Program-made: the position numbers and the translations under genes | Origin: Paraburkholderia sp. BL9I2N2 | GTDB lineage: Bacteria > Pseudomonadota > Gammaproteobacteria > Burkholderiales > Burkholderiaceae | Direction: 5' to 3' | DNA: 64,000 nt | NCBI RefSeq assembly: GCF_004339745.1 | Contig: NZ_SMGP01000001.1 | Span: 1,178,001 to 1,242,000, forward strand | Shown: positions 1 through 9,206 of the stretch, piece after piece | Layout of the letters: the number at the start of each line of letters is the position of its first letter | Position numbering within the stretch: the stretch's first letter is position 1 | The notes under the pieces: model-generated | What the model saw: only the letters and a program-made list of their open reading frames with translations | The model's database searches: none | What the model was told of the DNA's origin: nothing

Positions 1-826
1 TTCTCAGATAGGTGTCGCCGCGTTTTGTGATACCGCCTAACCTGGTTTTGCCTCCGCTGGATTTTTGCCTCGGCGTCAGCCCCAGCCAGGCCGCAAACTG
101 TCGGCCGTTCCTGAACTGCGATGGATCACCGACACTGCTGACGAGCGCGGTCGCGATCACTGGCCCGATTCCTGGAACGGTAGCGAGCCGTTGGCAAGCT
201 TCGTTGCTCTTGAAGATCTCCGCTATCTCGGCAGCAAGTTCGTCGAGCCATTGCTGCAGTGCCTTCAGTTGCTCGAGGTACATCGAGCCAAGCCGTCTGA
301 GCAATGCGGTAATGTGGGCATCGGGATTGTTGACGAGCTCAACCACTCCCTTTCTCAATTGCGGAAGCCCGACCGCGAAGATCACCCCCTCTTCAGCAAA
401 CATGCTCCGGATCTGATTCGATTTCGCTGTCCGCTCCTGGATGAGCCGTTGGCGCATGCGATGAACCGACTGCAGCGACTGCTGTTCAGCGCTCTTGATC
501 GCAACGAAGTGAATGCCTGAGCGCGTCACTGCCGCGCAAATCGCTGCCGCGTCATTCGCGTCGTTCTTGCCACCGAGCAGAAACGGCTTCACATATTGTG
601 TCGGCAGCAGGCGGACCGTGTGTCCCAACGCGGTTAGCTCACGGGCCCAGAAATGGGAGCCGTGACAGGCCTCGATACCAACCAGACTGGATTCCAGTTT
701 TGCGAAGAACTTCAACACCTCAGCTCGGCGAAGTTTCTGCTGCACAACGGTCTTGCCATGGCGATCGACGCCATGAACCTGAAACACGTTCTTTGCGATA
801 TCCAGACCAATGGTAAGTGCAGGCAT
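1..826 (-). CDS. IS110-family transposase, truncated by the window edge
   Basis: DEDD-type recombinase of an IS110-family element; it runs off the left end of the window, so the C-terminus is missing. The ATG at 824-826 opens a frame starting MPALTIGLDIAKNVFQVHG, the usual IS110 N-terminus with the first acidic residue in GLDIAK. GIEACHGSHFWAR and GGKNDANDAAAI follow in the expected order, then the C-terminal part with VPGIGPVIATAL and FAAWLGLTPRQ (transposase_20-type domain). About 275 residues are visible, against roughly 340 for the family. The protein is only distantly similar to the other IS110 transposases in the window, so it is a separate element. Its ends cannot be defined here. Confidence 0.9.
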   Translation of the reverse strand, partial: MPALTIGLDIAKNVFQVHGVDRHGKTVVQQKLRRAEVLKFFAKLESSLVGIEACHGSHFWARELTALGHTVRLLPTQYVKPFLLGGKNDANDAAAICAAVTRSGIHFVAIKSAEQQSLQSVHRMRQRLIQERTAKSNQIRSMFAEEGVIFAVGLPQLRKGVVELVNNPDAHITALLRRLGSMYLEQLKALQQWLDELAAEIAEIFKSNEACQRLATVPGIGPVIATALVSSVGDPSQFRNGRQFAAWLGLTPRQKSSGGKTRLGGITKRGDTYLR

Positions 827-1010
827 TGACGTTCTCCCGGGAATTGGTGAGGTAAGTGTCGCCCCGAAGGGGGCGGGAGTCCATGCCATCAGCCTTGTTG
901 CAGCCGGTATTGCTGCTGCGGGCCTCTATGAAATACGCTGACTCGCACCTCATTTCCTGCGCGAGCTCTGACGTTGCCCGCGAATTTCGGATCCCTTAAC
1001 TGAGCGGAGA

Positions 1011-1901
1011 TTATGCCACCCGTTGGTTCTGGGCGGCGTGCCAGTCCTGCTCGAATTGCATCGGGCTGACGTAGCCCAACGTCGAGTGCAAGCGCGAATG
1101 ATTGTAGAAGCTCAACCAGTCGATTACCTCGTCCATCGCTTCGCGACGCGTTGCGAAGCGCTGGCCAAGGATGCGTGCTCGCTTGAGCGATCCCCACAGG
1201 CTTTCGGTCGGCGCGTTGTCCCAACAATTTCCTCGACGGCTCATCGAGCTGCGCATGCCGTAGCCCTTAAGCAGGTCCTGGAAGTCATGACTGCAATACT
1301 GGCTACCCCTGTCGCTATGGACGATCAGGCCCGCTTCCGGCCGGCGGCGAAACCACGCCATACGCAGCGCGTCAGACACCAGCTCCGTGCGCATGTGTGG
1401 CTGCATCGACCAACCCACCACCTGACGGCTGAACAGGTCGAGGATGACCGTCAGGTACAGCCAGCCCTCGTCAGTCCAGAGGTACGTGATGTCCGTACTC
1501 CAGGCCTGATCGGGGCGAGCAGGCGAGAAATCGCGTTGCAGCAGGTTCGGCGCGACCGGCAGGTTGTGGTTGCTGTCGGTGGTGGCCTTGAAGCGGCGTT
1601 TGGTCTTCGCCTTGATGCCATGCAGCTTCATGAGCCGCTGGACACGATCCTTGCTGACGCGAATGCCCTGGGCAAGCAGCTTCTTCCACACCCGCGGCCA
1701 GCCGTACTCGCCTTTGGATTCAGCGTGCACGGCCTTGATGTGGACCAGCAGGGCGTCGTTGCTGATACGTCGGCGCGGACGCTCCGTATCGACGTCCCGG
1801 GCCTTGCGGGCATGGTAACCGCTGGGGCTGACACCCAGCACCTGGCAGGTCAGGGAAACCGGCCATTGTCGGCTGTGAAGTTCAATCCAGGCGTACTTCA
1901 A
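1011..1901 (-). CDS. IS3-family transposase OrfB (DDE integrase domain)
   Basis: Catalytic subunit, 296 residues. An HTH_21-type segment comes first, followed by an rve integrase core. The DDE triad is visible: D in WSTDITYLW, D in VHSDRGSQYCS, and E in NAPTESLWGSLK. The C-terminal YNHSRLHSTLGYVSP motif is typical of the IS3 group. Length and motifs are complete, so the enzyme is probably active. Confidence 0.95.
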   Translation of the reverse strand: MKYAWIELHSRQWPVSLTCQVLGVSPSGYHARKARDVDTERPRRRISNDALLVHIKAVHAESKGEYGWPRVWKKLLAQGIRVSKDRVQRLMKLHGIKAKTKRRFKATTDSNHNLPVAPNLLQRDFSPARPDQAWSTDITYLWTDEGWLYLTVILDLFSRQVVGWSMQPHMRTELVSDALRMAWFRRRPEAGLIVHSDRGSQYCSHDFQDLLKGYGMRSSMSRRGNCWDNAPTESLWGSLKRARILGQRFATRREAMDEVIDWLSFYNHSRLHSTLGYVSPMQFEQDWHAAQNQRVA

Positions 1902-2185
1902 TCCGACACCTTTGCGAAGTACGCCGTGGCTTTTTCCAATATGTCGCGCTCCATCTTCACGCGTGCCAACTCCGCGCGCAGCCGGGCAATCTCCATCTGT
2001 TCGGGAGAAACCTGCTTGCCTGCGCCGTTCAGCTTGCCAGCGGCATCGGCCTTAACCCAGTTGTGCAGCGTCTTCGGGCTAATGGCTAGTATCTTTGCCA
2101 CCGCCGCCATGCTCTGGCCGCTGCGGACCATGCGCACGGCTTCTATCATGAATTCCTGCGTGTACCGTGCTCTCGGATTACCCAT
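1898..2185 (-). CDS. IS3-family transposase OrfA (helix-turn-helix)
   Basis: 95-residue DNA-binding subunit of the IS3 element. It has the HTH_Tnp_1 layout: an N-terminal helix-turn-helix around residues 8-45 (RYTQEFMIEAVRMV, then SPKTLHNWVK) and a C-terminal leucine-zipper-like helix (MEIARLRAELARVKMERDIL). Its stop overlaps the start of orfB by 4 bases (1898-1901). This is the usual arrangement for translational coupling or -1 frameshifting to an OrfAB fusion transposase. Confidence 0.92.
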   Translation of the reverse strand: MGNPRARYTQEFMIEAVRMVRSGQSMAAVAKILAISPKTLHNWVKADAAGKLNGAGKQVSPEQMEIARLRAELARVKMERDILEKATAYFAKVSD

Positions 2186-2383
2186 CTTTCCTTCCTCCTC
2201 GCGTGAGTTTTACACACTCAGCAAGGGATCCATTTTTTACGGGCAAGCTCAATCGAAGCTGGACGGCGGATTCAGGTTTAGCGAGTCCCGGTCCTACCTG
2301 GTTTGTCATCACACTCGATTGCTGCGCAACCTTTCGACGTTCAGCCTGTGTTAAACGTTGATCCTCTGTTTCGCGTGAACCAT

Positions 2384-3403
2384 TCAGGCAGGCTTCACGC
2401 TCACGTAGGCCTTCTGGTAGGGCCGGTCATGGGCCAGCACAGCCCAGATCGTCCGCGCCATCTTGTTCGCCAATGCTACGACCACCACATTCTTTGGTCG
2501 CCGCTTCATCATTTGCTCGACCCACTCGCCGGGCTCCTTTGCGTGCTCTATTACGCTACGCGCACCATGGATCAGCAGTGTGCGCAAATAGGCGTCGCCT
2601 CTCTTACTAATTCCGTGCAGCCTCACCTTTCCGCCCGAGCCCGTCTGCCTCGGCACGATGCCAACCCATGCGGCAAACTCCCGCCCCGAACTGAATGCTT
2701 TCGGATCGCCCATCATTGAGACGGCTGCCGTCGCCGTCAGCAGCCCGACGCCGCAAATTTCGCTAACCGCCTTCACCGCCTTGTCTTCCTTCTTCCACTC
2801 GCGCATCCGGCGCTCGATCTCGGCGACCTGTTCGTCCAGCTTCGCCAGTCCATTCCACTGCTCGCGAAAAGTATCGATCAGCACGGCGGGCAGGCGCTCC
2901 GCGATCCGTTCCAGCACGACCGGTATCTCCTTGTTCAGCTTGCTCCGGCCCTTGCTCATGATCTCTCCATATTCCATCAGCAGTCCACGCAGGTTATTGA
3001 TCTGCATTGTGCGAAATTTGATCAGCTGCTGTCGCATACGGTGTAGCGCAAGCATCGCCTGTTGTATCTCCGTTTTCACCGCGACGGGCTTGCAGGGTTG
3101 CTGGACAGCCATCCAGATTGCCCGAGCGTCCGCTGCATCGTTCTTGTTGCGGATGTTGAAAGCCTTCACAAACTTCGCCGGCATCAGCTTTACCTCGTGA
3201 CCCATGTTCGTCAGTTGCCGGGCCCAGTGGTGCGATCCGCCGCACGCCTCCATGCCGATCAGGCACGGAGCCCGGTTCGCGAAGTACTCGAGAAACTTTG
3301 CACGCTTGATCGGCTTGTTCACGATTTCTCCGGTTTCCTGATCGACGTAGTGGACCTGAAAAACCGACTTTGCAATGTCAATCCCAACTGGCGTAAGCTT
3401 CAC
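2384..3403 (-). CDS. IS110-family transposase
   Basis: Full-length IS110-type transposase of about 339 residues. I start it at the GTG at 3401-3403 (VKLTPVGIDIAKSVFQ). The same frame stays open for another 990 bases upstream, but that stretch is antisense to the neighbouring IS3 genes and is not protein-like. Motifs: GIDIAK, GMEACGGSHHWAR, IRNKNDAADARAI, then CGVGLLTATAAVSMMGDP and FAAWVGIVPRQTGSGGK. Members of this family carry a structured bridge RNA in their noncoding ends; I have not folded the flanks. Confidence 0.9.
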   Translation of the reverse strand: MKLTPVGIDIAKSVFQVHYVDQETGEIVNKPIKRAKFLEYFANRAPCLIGMEACGGSHHWARQLTNMGHEVKLMPAKFVKAFNIRNKNDAADARAIWMAVQQPCKPVAVKTEIQQAMLALHRMRQQLIKFRTMQINNLRGLLMEYGEIMSKGRSKLNKEIPVVLERIAERLPAVLIDTFREQWNGLAKLDEQVAEIERRMREWKKEDKAVKAVSEICGVGLLTATAAVSMMGDPKAFSSGREFAAWVGIVPRQTGSGGKVRLHGISKRGDAYLRTLLIHGARSVIEHAKEPGEWVEQMMKRRPKNVVVVALANKMARTIWAVLAHDRPYQKAYVSVKPA

Positions 3404-3578
3404 GATGGATTCTCCGGTTTGCCTGGAAACTCCGTATTCTCCACCTTGGCACATCGATGCCGTTTGCCTGTGAGGATCCACCGTCCTTAGAGGTGGCGCC
3501 GGGAATTCGGACAGCTCGGTAAGTGGAAAAAGCTGGGGTCCGAGTCGGCCATAATGGCTGGCAAATAGGAACCCAGAA

Positions 3579-3884
3579 ATGACGAAACGAAATCGACGCG
3601 CGCACTCCCCAGCGTTCAAGGCGAAGGTGGCGTTGGCGGCCCTGAAGGGCGACAAGACGCTGGCGGAGTTGGCGCAACAGTTCGAAGTGCATCCGAACCA
3701 GATTACGGACTGGAAGAAGCAATTGCAGGAACGCGTTGCTGAAGTGTTCGAGACAGGCAAGACATCGGCCGAGCCCCCCGTCGACGTGAAGGTGTTGCAC
3801 GTGAAGATCGGACAGTTGACACTGGAGAATGATTTTTTGGAGGGCGCGCTCGGCAAGGCGGGATTGCTGAGCGTAAAGCGATGA
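3579..3884 (+). CDS. IS3-family transposase OrfA
   Basis: 101-residue HTH protein beginning MTKRNRRAHSPAFKAKVALA, the standard opening of this IS3 subgroup. HPNQITDWKKQLQ is the recognition-helix region and a coiled-coil tail follows. It overlaps the orfB start by 4 bases (3881-3884). Intact, but its partner orfB is disrupted, so the element should not transpose by itself. Confidence 0.9.
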   Translation: MTKRNRRAHSPAFKAKVALAALKGDKTLAELAQQFEVHPNQITDWKKQLQERVAEVFETGKTSAEPPVDVKVLHVKIGQLTLENDFLEGALGKAGLLSVKR

Positions 3885-4414
3885 TTGATCGCGCGCACGC
3901 GCTGCCGGTGAGCCGGCAGGTCCAGCTGGTGGGCATTGCTCGTTCGAGCGCCTATTACCAACCGCACCCGGTAAGCGAGACTGATCTGAAGCTGATGCGC
4001 CGGCTCGATGAGCTGCATCTGGAGTTTCCGTTCGCCGGTGCGCGGATGCTGGTGCGCCTGCTGAAGCGGGAAGGCGTCCAGGTCGGACGCAAACATGTCG
4101 GCACACTGATGAAACGCATAGGCATTGAAGCGCTGTACTGCAAGCCGAACACCAGCCGCCGTCATGCGAAGCACAAGATCTGGCCTTATCTGTTGCGGGG
4201 CATGACGATCAATCGCGCAAACCAGGTCTGGGCACTGGATACGAGTTACATCCCGATGGCGCGGGGCTTCGTGTACCTGACCGCCGTAGTGGACTGGGCC
4301 AGCCGAAAGGTACTGGCCCACCGTGTGGCGATCACGATGGAGGCGATGAATGCTGTCGAGGCATTGGAGGAAGCATTCGCGAAATACGGTCAACCGGAGA
4401 TCGTCAACACCGAT

Positions 4415-4707
4415 AGTAAGAATGTCGGTACCAATTATTCCCGGCCGGTCTGTGTTTTACAGGCATCGACTATTCGCGGAAGATTTGGTGCCGTAGAGCG
4501 TTCCGGGCAACCTGACCCAAACACCGATCGACTGATTGTCTTTCCCTGGACCTGTCGGTCGTCCGGAACTGCCGAACGGCGAGGTTTCGCCTCGTCGATA
4601 CATGTGACTCAAGAAGGGCCTGACGCTCTGTCACTTTACTGTCTTGTCCAGGTACTCGATGTCGGTGGAATCGCCCAATCCAAGATCGAGAACTGGAGCA
4701 AGGCTGC
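4415..4707 (+). ncRNA. Candidate bridge RNA region of the IS110-type element
   Basis: Noncoding left end between the insertion junction and the transposase start. IS110-group elements are known to transcribe a bridge RNA from this position, with one loop pairing to target DNA and one to donor DNA. No secondary structure was computed, so the exact RNA ends are unknown. A short open frame here (continuing from orfB to 4711) is an artefact of the insertion. Confidence 0.4.
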
Positions 4708-5790
4708 ATGAAAGAAGAACAGGCTACTGCTGGCCGTCGCACCGTGGTGGGCGGGGTCGATACGCACAAGGATCTGCACGTGGCGGCCGTCGTTGACGAA
4801 CATGATCGCGTGCTGGGAAGCGAATGTTTCCCAACCACACGACACGGCTATAAGCAGATGATGATATGGATGCGCTCATTTGGCGAACTCGCCCGAGTCG
4901 GCATCGAGTGCACCGGGACCTACGGCGCGGGCCTGCTTCGCTATCTGCAGCAAGGGGTAACGGTGCTGGAGGTGACCACCCCGGATAAAAGCGACCGGCG
5001 CAAACGCGGTAAGGACGATACGCTGGATGCCCAGAACGCAGCACATGCTGCCTTCGCCGGCGTACGCACGGTTACACCGAAGACCCGTGATGGCATGATC
5101 GAGTCTTTGCGCGTGTTGAAAGTCTGTCGCAAGACGGCCATCGCCGCCCGGCGTGTTGCCCTGCAATTGATCCACAACACCATTGTCTGCGCACCTGATG
5201 AGCTGCGTGAGCCACTACGTGCGATGACCCGCATGCAGCTTATCCGCACGTTGGCCGCGTGGCGTCCGGATCTCTCTGACTTCCGGAATCTGGCCTCTGC
5301 TTACGGGATCACGCTAAAGTCGCTCGGACGTCGCTATCTCGAACTGCACGATGAGATCGCCGACCTCGACGTCATGATAGCGGCCCTCGTTGACGAGCTT
5401 GCACAAGATCTGGTCTCGCGCAATTCAATCGGCTACGAGTCCGCGTCGCAGCTGCTGTTGACAGCTGGCGACAACAGTAGCCGACTTAAGTCGGAGGCGA
5501 GCTTCGCCGCCCTGTGTGGCGTAAGCCCCGTCCCAGCGTCTTCAGGAAAGGTAACCCGACATCGGCTAAATCGAGGCGGGGACCGCGCTGCCAATAGTGC
5601 ACTGCACATCATTGCCATCGGTCGATTAAGAACCGACGCCCGCACGAGGGCCTATGTCGACAAACGCGTCAGCGAGGGGCACTCCAAGCTTGAAGCGATC
5701 CGCTGTCTCAAGCGCTATATCGCCCGGGAGGTCTACTACGTAATTCGGCAGCGTAACAGCCAGATCGGACAGACTCAAATTGCTACTTGA
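4708..5790 (+). CDS. IS110-family transposase (nested element)
   Basis: 360-residue DEDD transposase. Visible motifs are GGVDTHKDLHVAAV (first Asp, about residue 19), GIECTGTYGAGL (Glu), GKDDTLDAQNAAHAA (Asp pair), and the C-terminal ALCGVSPVPASSGK, which holds the serine region used in IS110 recombination. The protein is complete and ends 16 bases before the element's right junction. It differs clearly from the two other IS110 proteins in the window (1-826 and 2384-3403). Confidence 0.92.
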   Translation: MKEEQATAGRRTVVGGVDTHKDLHVAAVVDEHDRVLGSECFPTTRHGYKQMMIWMRSFGELARVGIECTGTYGAGLLRYLQQGVTVLEVTTPDKSDRRKRGKDDTLDAQNAAHAAFAGVRTVTPKTRDGMIESLRVLKVCRKTAIAARRVALQLIHNTIVCAPDELREPLRAMTRMQLIRTLAAWRPDLSDFRNLASAYGITLKSLGRRYLELHDEIADLDVMIAALVDELAQDLVSRNSIGYESASQLLLTAGDNSSRLKSEASFAALCGVSPVPASSGKVTRHRLNRGGDRAANSALHIIAIGRLRTDARTRAYVDKRVSEGHSKLEAIRCLKRYIAREVYYVIRQRNSQIGQTQIAT

Positions 5791-6149
5791 CCTTTAGAAG
5801 GGCGTCCAGGGCAGCCAGTTCACAGCGACAGACTTCACCGACGCGGTGCTCCGCCGCGGCATTCGCTTGTCCATGGACGGCAAAGGTGCCTGGCGCGACA
5901 ACGTGTTCGTCGAGCGTGTGTGGCGCAGCGTGAAATATGAAGAGGTGTATCTGAGGGCCTATGAATCGGTCAGCCATGCCCGCCGTTCTATTGGCGATTA
6001 CCTGAATCTTTACAACCAGAAACGACCTCATTCGAGTCTGTCCGATCAGACGCCGGATGAGGCATACTTCGCGACACTGCCAGCGATCAAATCGGCAGCT
6101 TGATGACCCCGGCGCTTCCACTTATAAACTCGATCTGACTGTCCGAACC

Positions 6150-6450
6150 AACGGCGTCACCTCTGTCGCGCGCACCTGGGTGGGCGCACTGGTGCGCGGG
6201 TACAACGACGAACATCGTCACAGCGCGATCCGGTTCGTGACGCCGGCGCAGCGTCATGCCAACCTTGATCAGGACATTCTGGAATCGGCGCATGGCGCTC
6301 TATGAGACTGCCCGGCAACGCAATCCGCTGCGATGGACAGGCCGCACGCGCAAGTGGCAGCGCATAAGTACTGTGCATCTGAACCCGGATCGAACTCACA
6401 ACCTGCCAGGCACTCCGCAGCGCGATAAGCAGGAGCGAAAGGCCGTCTGA
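6150..6450 (+). pseudogene. C-terminal remnant of a second IS3-family OrfB, frameshifted
   Basis: Encodes TWVGALVRGYNDEHRHSAI and TPAQRHANLDQDIL, the C-terminal part of an IS3-group transposase. A frameshift near 6285 follows, with continuation in another frame as MALYETARQRNPLRW through to 6450. The N-terminal catalytic part is missing. It lies directly outside the right end of the nested IS3 element. Confidence 0.7.
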
Positions 6451-6648
6451 ACTCTAAACGTTGAGGCAACAACTACCTTGAAAATTTCCGAGGATGGCAT
6501 CGAGCTTCCGTGGGTCGATGAGCAACCTCCGCCCGGGATAAGTGCTTGCGAAAATCGAGCCAAGGGCGGCCTGCTGATCGTCTTCGGACCTTAGCGATAA
6601 AGCTGCCGGGACAATTGACCGCATCGTACTGACCACTGAGCTGCAACG

Positions 6649-8370
6649 TCAGCAATCTTCGAACGGCGACGTAGCGAAAAGTGTTTCGTCGACTGACGGC
6701 GACAGACCAGTCCTGGTCAGTAACAAACCATCGCACCACACACGTTCGACGCGTCCCCACGCACAGGCTGAAGCAGCGTCCGGGAAGAAACCTCGTCCGT
6801 GATAGTTGGCGCTCGTGTTGCAGAGCAACGGAATGCCCGTCAGCTTTTCGTATTCGACCAGAAGTTGCGCCACCGGATGCTCGGAAGTTCTTGAAATGGT
6901 CTGCAATCGGGCAGATCCGTCAAGATGCACGACGGCAGGGATTTTTTCTCGCCATTCCGCGCGCGTCTGATGATCGAACAACATATAGGAATCAGGGCTC
7001 CCCGGGCTAAAAATGGTCGGCGCACGATCCTCAAGGCAAATTGGCGCCACGGGACGGAAGTGCTCTCGAAACTTGATGTCGTTGAGATGATCCTTCATTG
7101 TGGGCAAAGTCGCGGCGGCCAGAATGCTTCTGCCCCCCAATGCTCGTGGTCCGAGCTCGGCCCGGCCGGCAAGGAAAACGACGGGCTTGCTACTGGCGAG
7201 TATGCTGGCGAGTTCTGCAATGGAGCAAGTAGACGCCGTCCATCCGGGCGGTACTTGGCAACCTTTTAAGACCGGTCCGCTATATACCGACCACTCCAGC
7301 GGCACGAAGCCCTTCTCAGCTGCCAGCGCGCAACAAGCGGCGCCGATCGCCGAGCCGCTATCGTTGGGAAACGGCGGTACCCAGATTGCGTCGAACAAAC
7401 CGCTCGCGCGCAGGGCGCTGTTCCATTTGATATTGAGCCCGCATCCGCCAGCGATGCACAAATTTCTCGGCCCCGGAATCGAATGGCGCTGCAGCGCGAT
7501 ACCCATTTCATGAACGAGAAGACGCTCGAGGAATACATGGAACGAGGCGAGTACGTCTTCGGATGGCCTGGCTTCCAGTCGCAGCGCGCTAGCTTCGAAG
7601 AACTCTCCTACAGCCGCTAGTGACGCGTCCGCGCTGTGGATGTTCTCGCGATAAGCTTGCGCACACTCCGCGTCGCCAGCAAAGCGTGCCTGATAAAGCC
7701 CGCGAAATACCTCAACGATATCTTCGTCAACGGAGCCCAGCGCGATGTAAGCCATCAGCTTGCCGGCCACACCCAGATCCCACCGGGCGCCGCCCGGCTT
7801 CTTATAAGGACCAAAGTGATGACCCGCTGCGGCGTAGATGTGACCTACCATGGGGAACAGGCAGTCAACATGGCGGGCGTGGTGGCGTTCTACATGATAG
7901 AGCCGTGGGACGATGCCACCATCCCACACCAAACAGAATGCAGGTTGCCCGCTTTGGGCAAAGGGACTGGTGCAGTACGCGGAGGCCACATGGCCTGACA
8001 CATGAGGATAGCTTTTATAAGGAAAGGAGTGGCCGCCGACAAGCAGTCCGGAGCCGTCGAGCGAAGCGAGCAGATCATCGGCTCGGCGTTCGGCATAAGG
8101 GGCCCCTTTTAGGCTGACGGGAAGCGACCCACTGAGGACCCGAAACTGCGACTCGACTACCCCGTCCCAGCCGTCGATGACAAACTGGTCGATATCGTGC
8201 GCACGGAAACCATGCTCGGACAATGCGATCGTGATCGCGTCGAGGTCGTCGATCGCCTGATACCGCGGATTGTTGTCTCGCTTTTCCTGCTCCACGCAAA
8301 AAACGAGTTTTCCATCCTCGACAAGGGCGATCGCTCCGTCGTGTGTCAGTTTGATCCCACAGATGCGCAT
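6649..8370 (-). CDS. nodU: Nod-factor carbamoyltransferase NodU
   Basis: Adds a carbamoyl group to the non-reducing terminal sugar of the lipochitooligosaccharide Nod factor (position 6 in characterised NodU), using carbamoyl phosphate and ATP in the cytoplasm. The start MRICGIKLTHDGAIALVEDG is the NodU N-terminus. A GGGAGATATT ribosome site lies just ahead, so I use the ATG at 8370 and not the upstream in-frame Met at 8454. The HVSGH metal-binding motif of the N-terminal Kae1-like domain is present, as are the C-terminal ELGPRALGGRSIL and HFRPVAP motifs. About 573 residues, normal for NodU. It follows nodS with a 13-base gap, the classic nodSU order. Confidence 0.93.
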   Translation of the reverse strand: MRICGIKLTHDGAIALVEDGKLVFCVEQEKRDNNPRYQAIDDLDAITIALSEHGFRAHDIDQFVIDGWDGVVESQFRVLSGSLPVSLKGAPYAERRADDLLASLDGSGLLVGGHSFPYKSYPHVSGHVASAYCTSPFAQSGQPAFCLVWDGGIVPRLYHVERHHARHVDCLFPMVGHIYAAAGHHFGPYKKPGGARWDLGVAGKLMAYIALGSVDEDIVEVFRGLYQARFAGDAECAQAYRENIHSADASLAAVGEFFEASALRLEARPSEDVLASFHVFLERLLVHEMGIALQRHSIPGPRNLCIAGGCGLNIKWNSALRASGLFDAIWVPPFPNDSGSAIGAACCALAAEKGFVPLEWSVYSGPVLKGCQVPPGWTASTCSIAELASILASSKPVVFLAGRAELGPRALGGRSILAAATLPTMKDHLNDIKFREHFRPVAPICLEDRAPTIFSPGSPDSYMLFDHQTRAEWREKIPAVVHLDGSARLQTISRTSEHPVAQLLVEYEKLTGIPLLCNTSANYHGRGFFPDAASACAWGRVERVWCDGLLLTRTGLSPSVDETLFATSPFEDC

Positions 8371-8383
8371 AATATCTCCCTGC

Positions 8384-9022
8384 CTAACGCTGGTAAGTTG
8401 GTCCACACGAAGGAGAAGTCCCGTTCCGAAAGCAGGCGAGCAGACAGTCTTCATTCAACGACTGACCGACGCAGCTCAAACGATCGATCTCAACCAGCTC
8501 TTCTTCCAGGATGGCTATGACCGTCTCGGCTCCGGCAACGTGGCCCCATCGCCGGCAATTGGCGTCACGTGCCGATCCGAAAACCAGCTGTCCACCGGGC
8601 GCAAGCATCCGTGCTAAATTGCGGACAGCGGCGCGCACCTCGACGCTGCCGTCGAGGTAATAGAGAACCTCCGCCACCACGATCAGATCGAACTGTTGCT
8701 CAGTCGAAAAATGCTGGACATCGGAGACGATCCAATTGATGTGTGGTGGGTCCATCATCCGTTCGCGTGTCCTAGCAATTGCGCGTGGCACAATATCGAT
8801 CACGGTGAGCCGTTGGCAGTGCGGTGCCAATTTTTCCGTAAAGGCTCCGCCGGCGCATCCGACTTCGAGCGCATTTGTGACAGATCCCTGCGAAAGTGCC
8901 ATCCGAAGCATTTGCCTGTGGCGCTCGTGCTCAAACGGATTGTTGTCGAGCCGCCATGGATCGTCTGTGTCCAATTCCCGGCGCAGCAATTCGAAGTTCG
9001 TTTGATGTTTCAATTCCGCCAT
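8384..9022 (-). CDS. nodS: Nod-factor N-methyltransferase NodS
   Basis: SAM-dependent methyltransferase that N-methylates the deacetylated terminal glucosamine of the Nod-factor backbone, after NodB and before or with acylation by NodA. 212 residues. The SAM-binding motif I is ALEVGCAGGAFTE (about 51-63). FDLIVVAEVLYYL and NLARMLAPGGQLVFGSA are the downstream Rossmann motifs. The sequence reads as NodS end to end. It sits immediately upstream of nodU and downstream of the nolO-like gene, in one leftward operon. Confidence 0.93.
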   Translation of the reverse strand: MAELKHQTNFELLRRELDTDDPWRLDNNPFEHERHRQMLRMALSQGSVTNALEVGCAGGAFTEKLAPHCQRLTVIDIVPRAIARTRERMMDPPHINWIVSDVQHFSTEQQFDLIVVAEVLYYLDGSVEVRAAVRNLARMLAPGGQLVFGSARDANCRRWGHVAGAETVIAILEEELVEIDRLSCVGQSLNEDCLLACFRNGTSPSCGPTYQR

Positions 9023-9206
9023 ACCTTTATGGTTCGCCGCTGCAAGTATCCGGACCTTGGGCCGGGACTGGTGCTCCGTTGAAAAGAGGCGTGTTGCTAC
9101 GAGAACTGCACGGCGACCAAACGCTATTGTTTAACTTCCAGAAAAAATAGCTCGCGAGGGCTGTTACGCAGCTTCAGACCTTCAGCCACTCATTGGAAGG
9201 GCGTCG

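Larger units (their letters stand above)
988..2232 (-). mobile_element. Complete IS3-family element with 3-bp target duplication
   Basis: The two ends are imperfect inverted repeats sharing the core GGATCCCTT followed by a CTGAG block. The element is flanked on both sides by TTT (985-987 and 2233-2235), which fits the 3-bp target duplication common in IS3 elements. It carries overlapping orfA and orfB on the minus strand and looks intact at 1245 bp. The flanking sequence is not recognisable as a gene. Confidence 0.8.
4415..5806 (+). mobile_element. IS110-type element inserted in IS3 orfB
   Basis: Boundaries are set by where the IS3 orfB reading frame breaks (after ACCGAT) and resumes (at CAGGGC), giving about 1392 bp. 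There are no obvious terminal inverted repeats and no target duplication, which is normal for IS110. A roughly 290-base noncoding leader precedes the transposase gene. In IS110-group elements this position holds the bridge RNA that selects target and donor; its presence here is inferred from the family. Confidence 0.78.
3881..6103 (+). pseudogene. IS3-family transposase OrfB, split by an IS110-type insertion
   Basis: The first part (3881-4414) encodes MIDRAHALPVSRQVQLVGIA through the first catalytic Asp (WALDTSYIPMA) and stops after IVNTD at the second catalytic Asp. The rest resumes at 5807 with QGSQFTATDFTDAV, then the catalytic Glu region (DNVFVERVWRSVKYEEVYL) and YNQKRPHSSL. The halves join in frame to about 276 residues, the normal length. 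The inserted segment is 4415-5806. Confidence 0.88.
3520..6124 (+). mobile_element. IS3-family element interrupted by a nested IS110-type element
   Basis: Imperfect terminal inverted repeats begin TAAGTGG at both ends (about 3520 and, reversed, about 6124) and continue with a GGGGTC block. Between them are orfA and a split orfB. Removing 4415-5806 restores one continuous orfB frame, so the IS3 element was there first. No clear target duplication was found. Confidence 0.75.

Noticed and set aside
2384-4393. 669-residue minus-strand frame as one large protein
   Set aside because: Only the last 339 residues are a transposase. The rest is antisense to the IS3 orfA and orfB genes.
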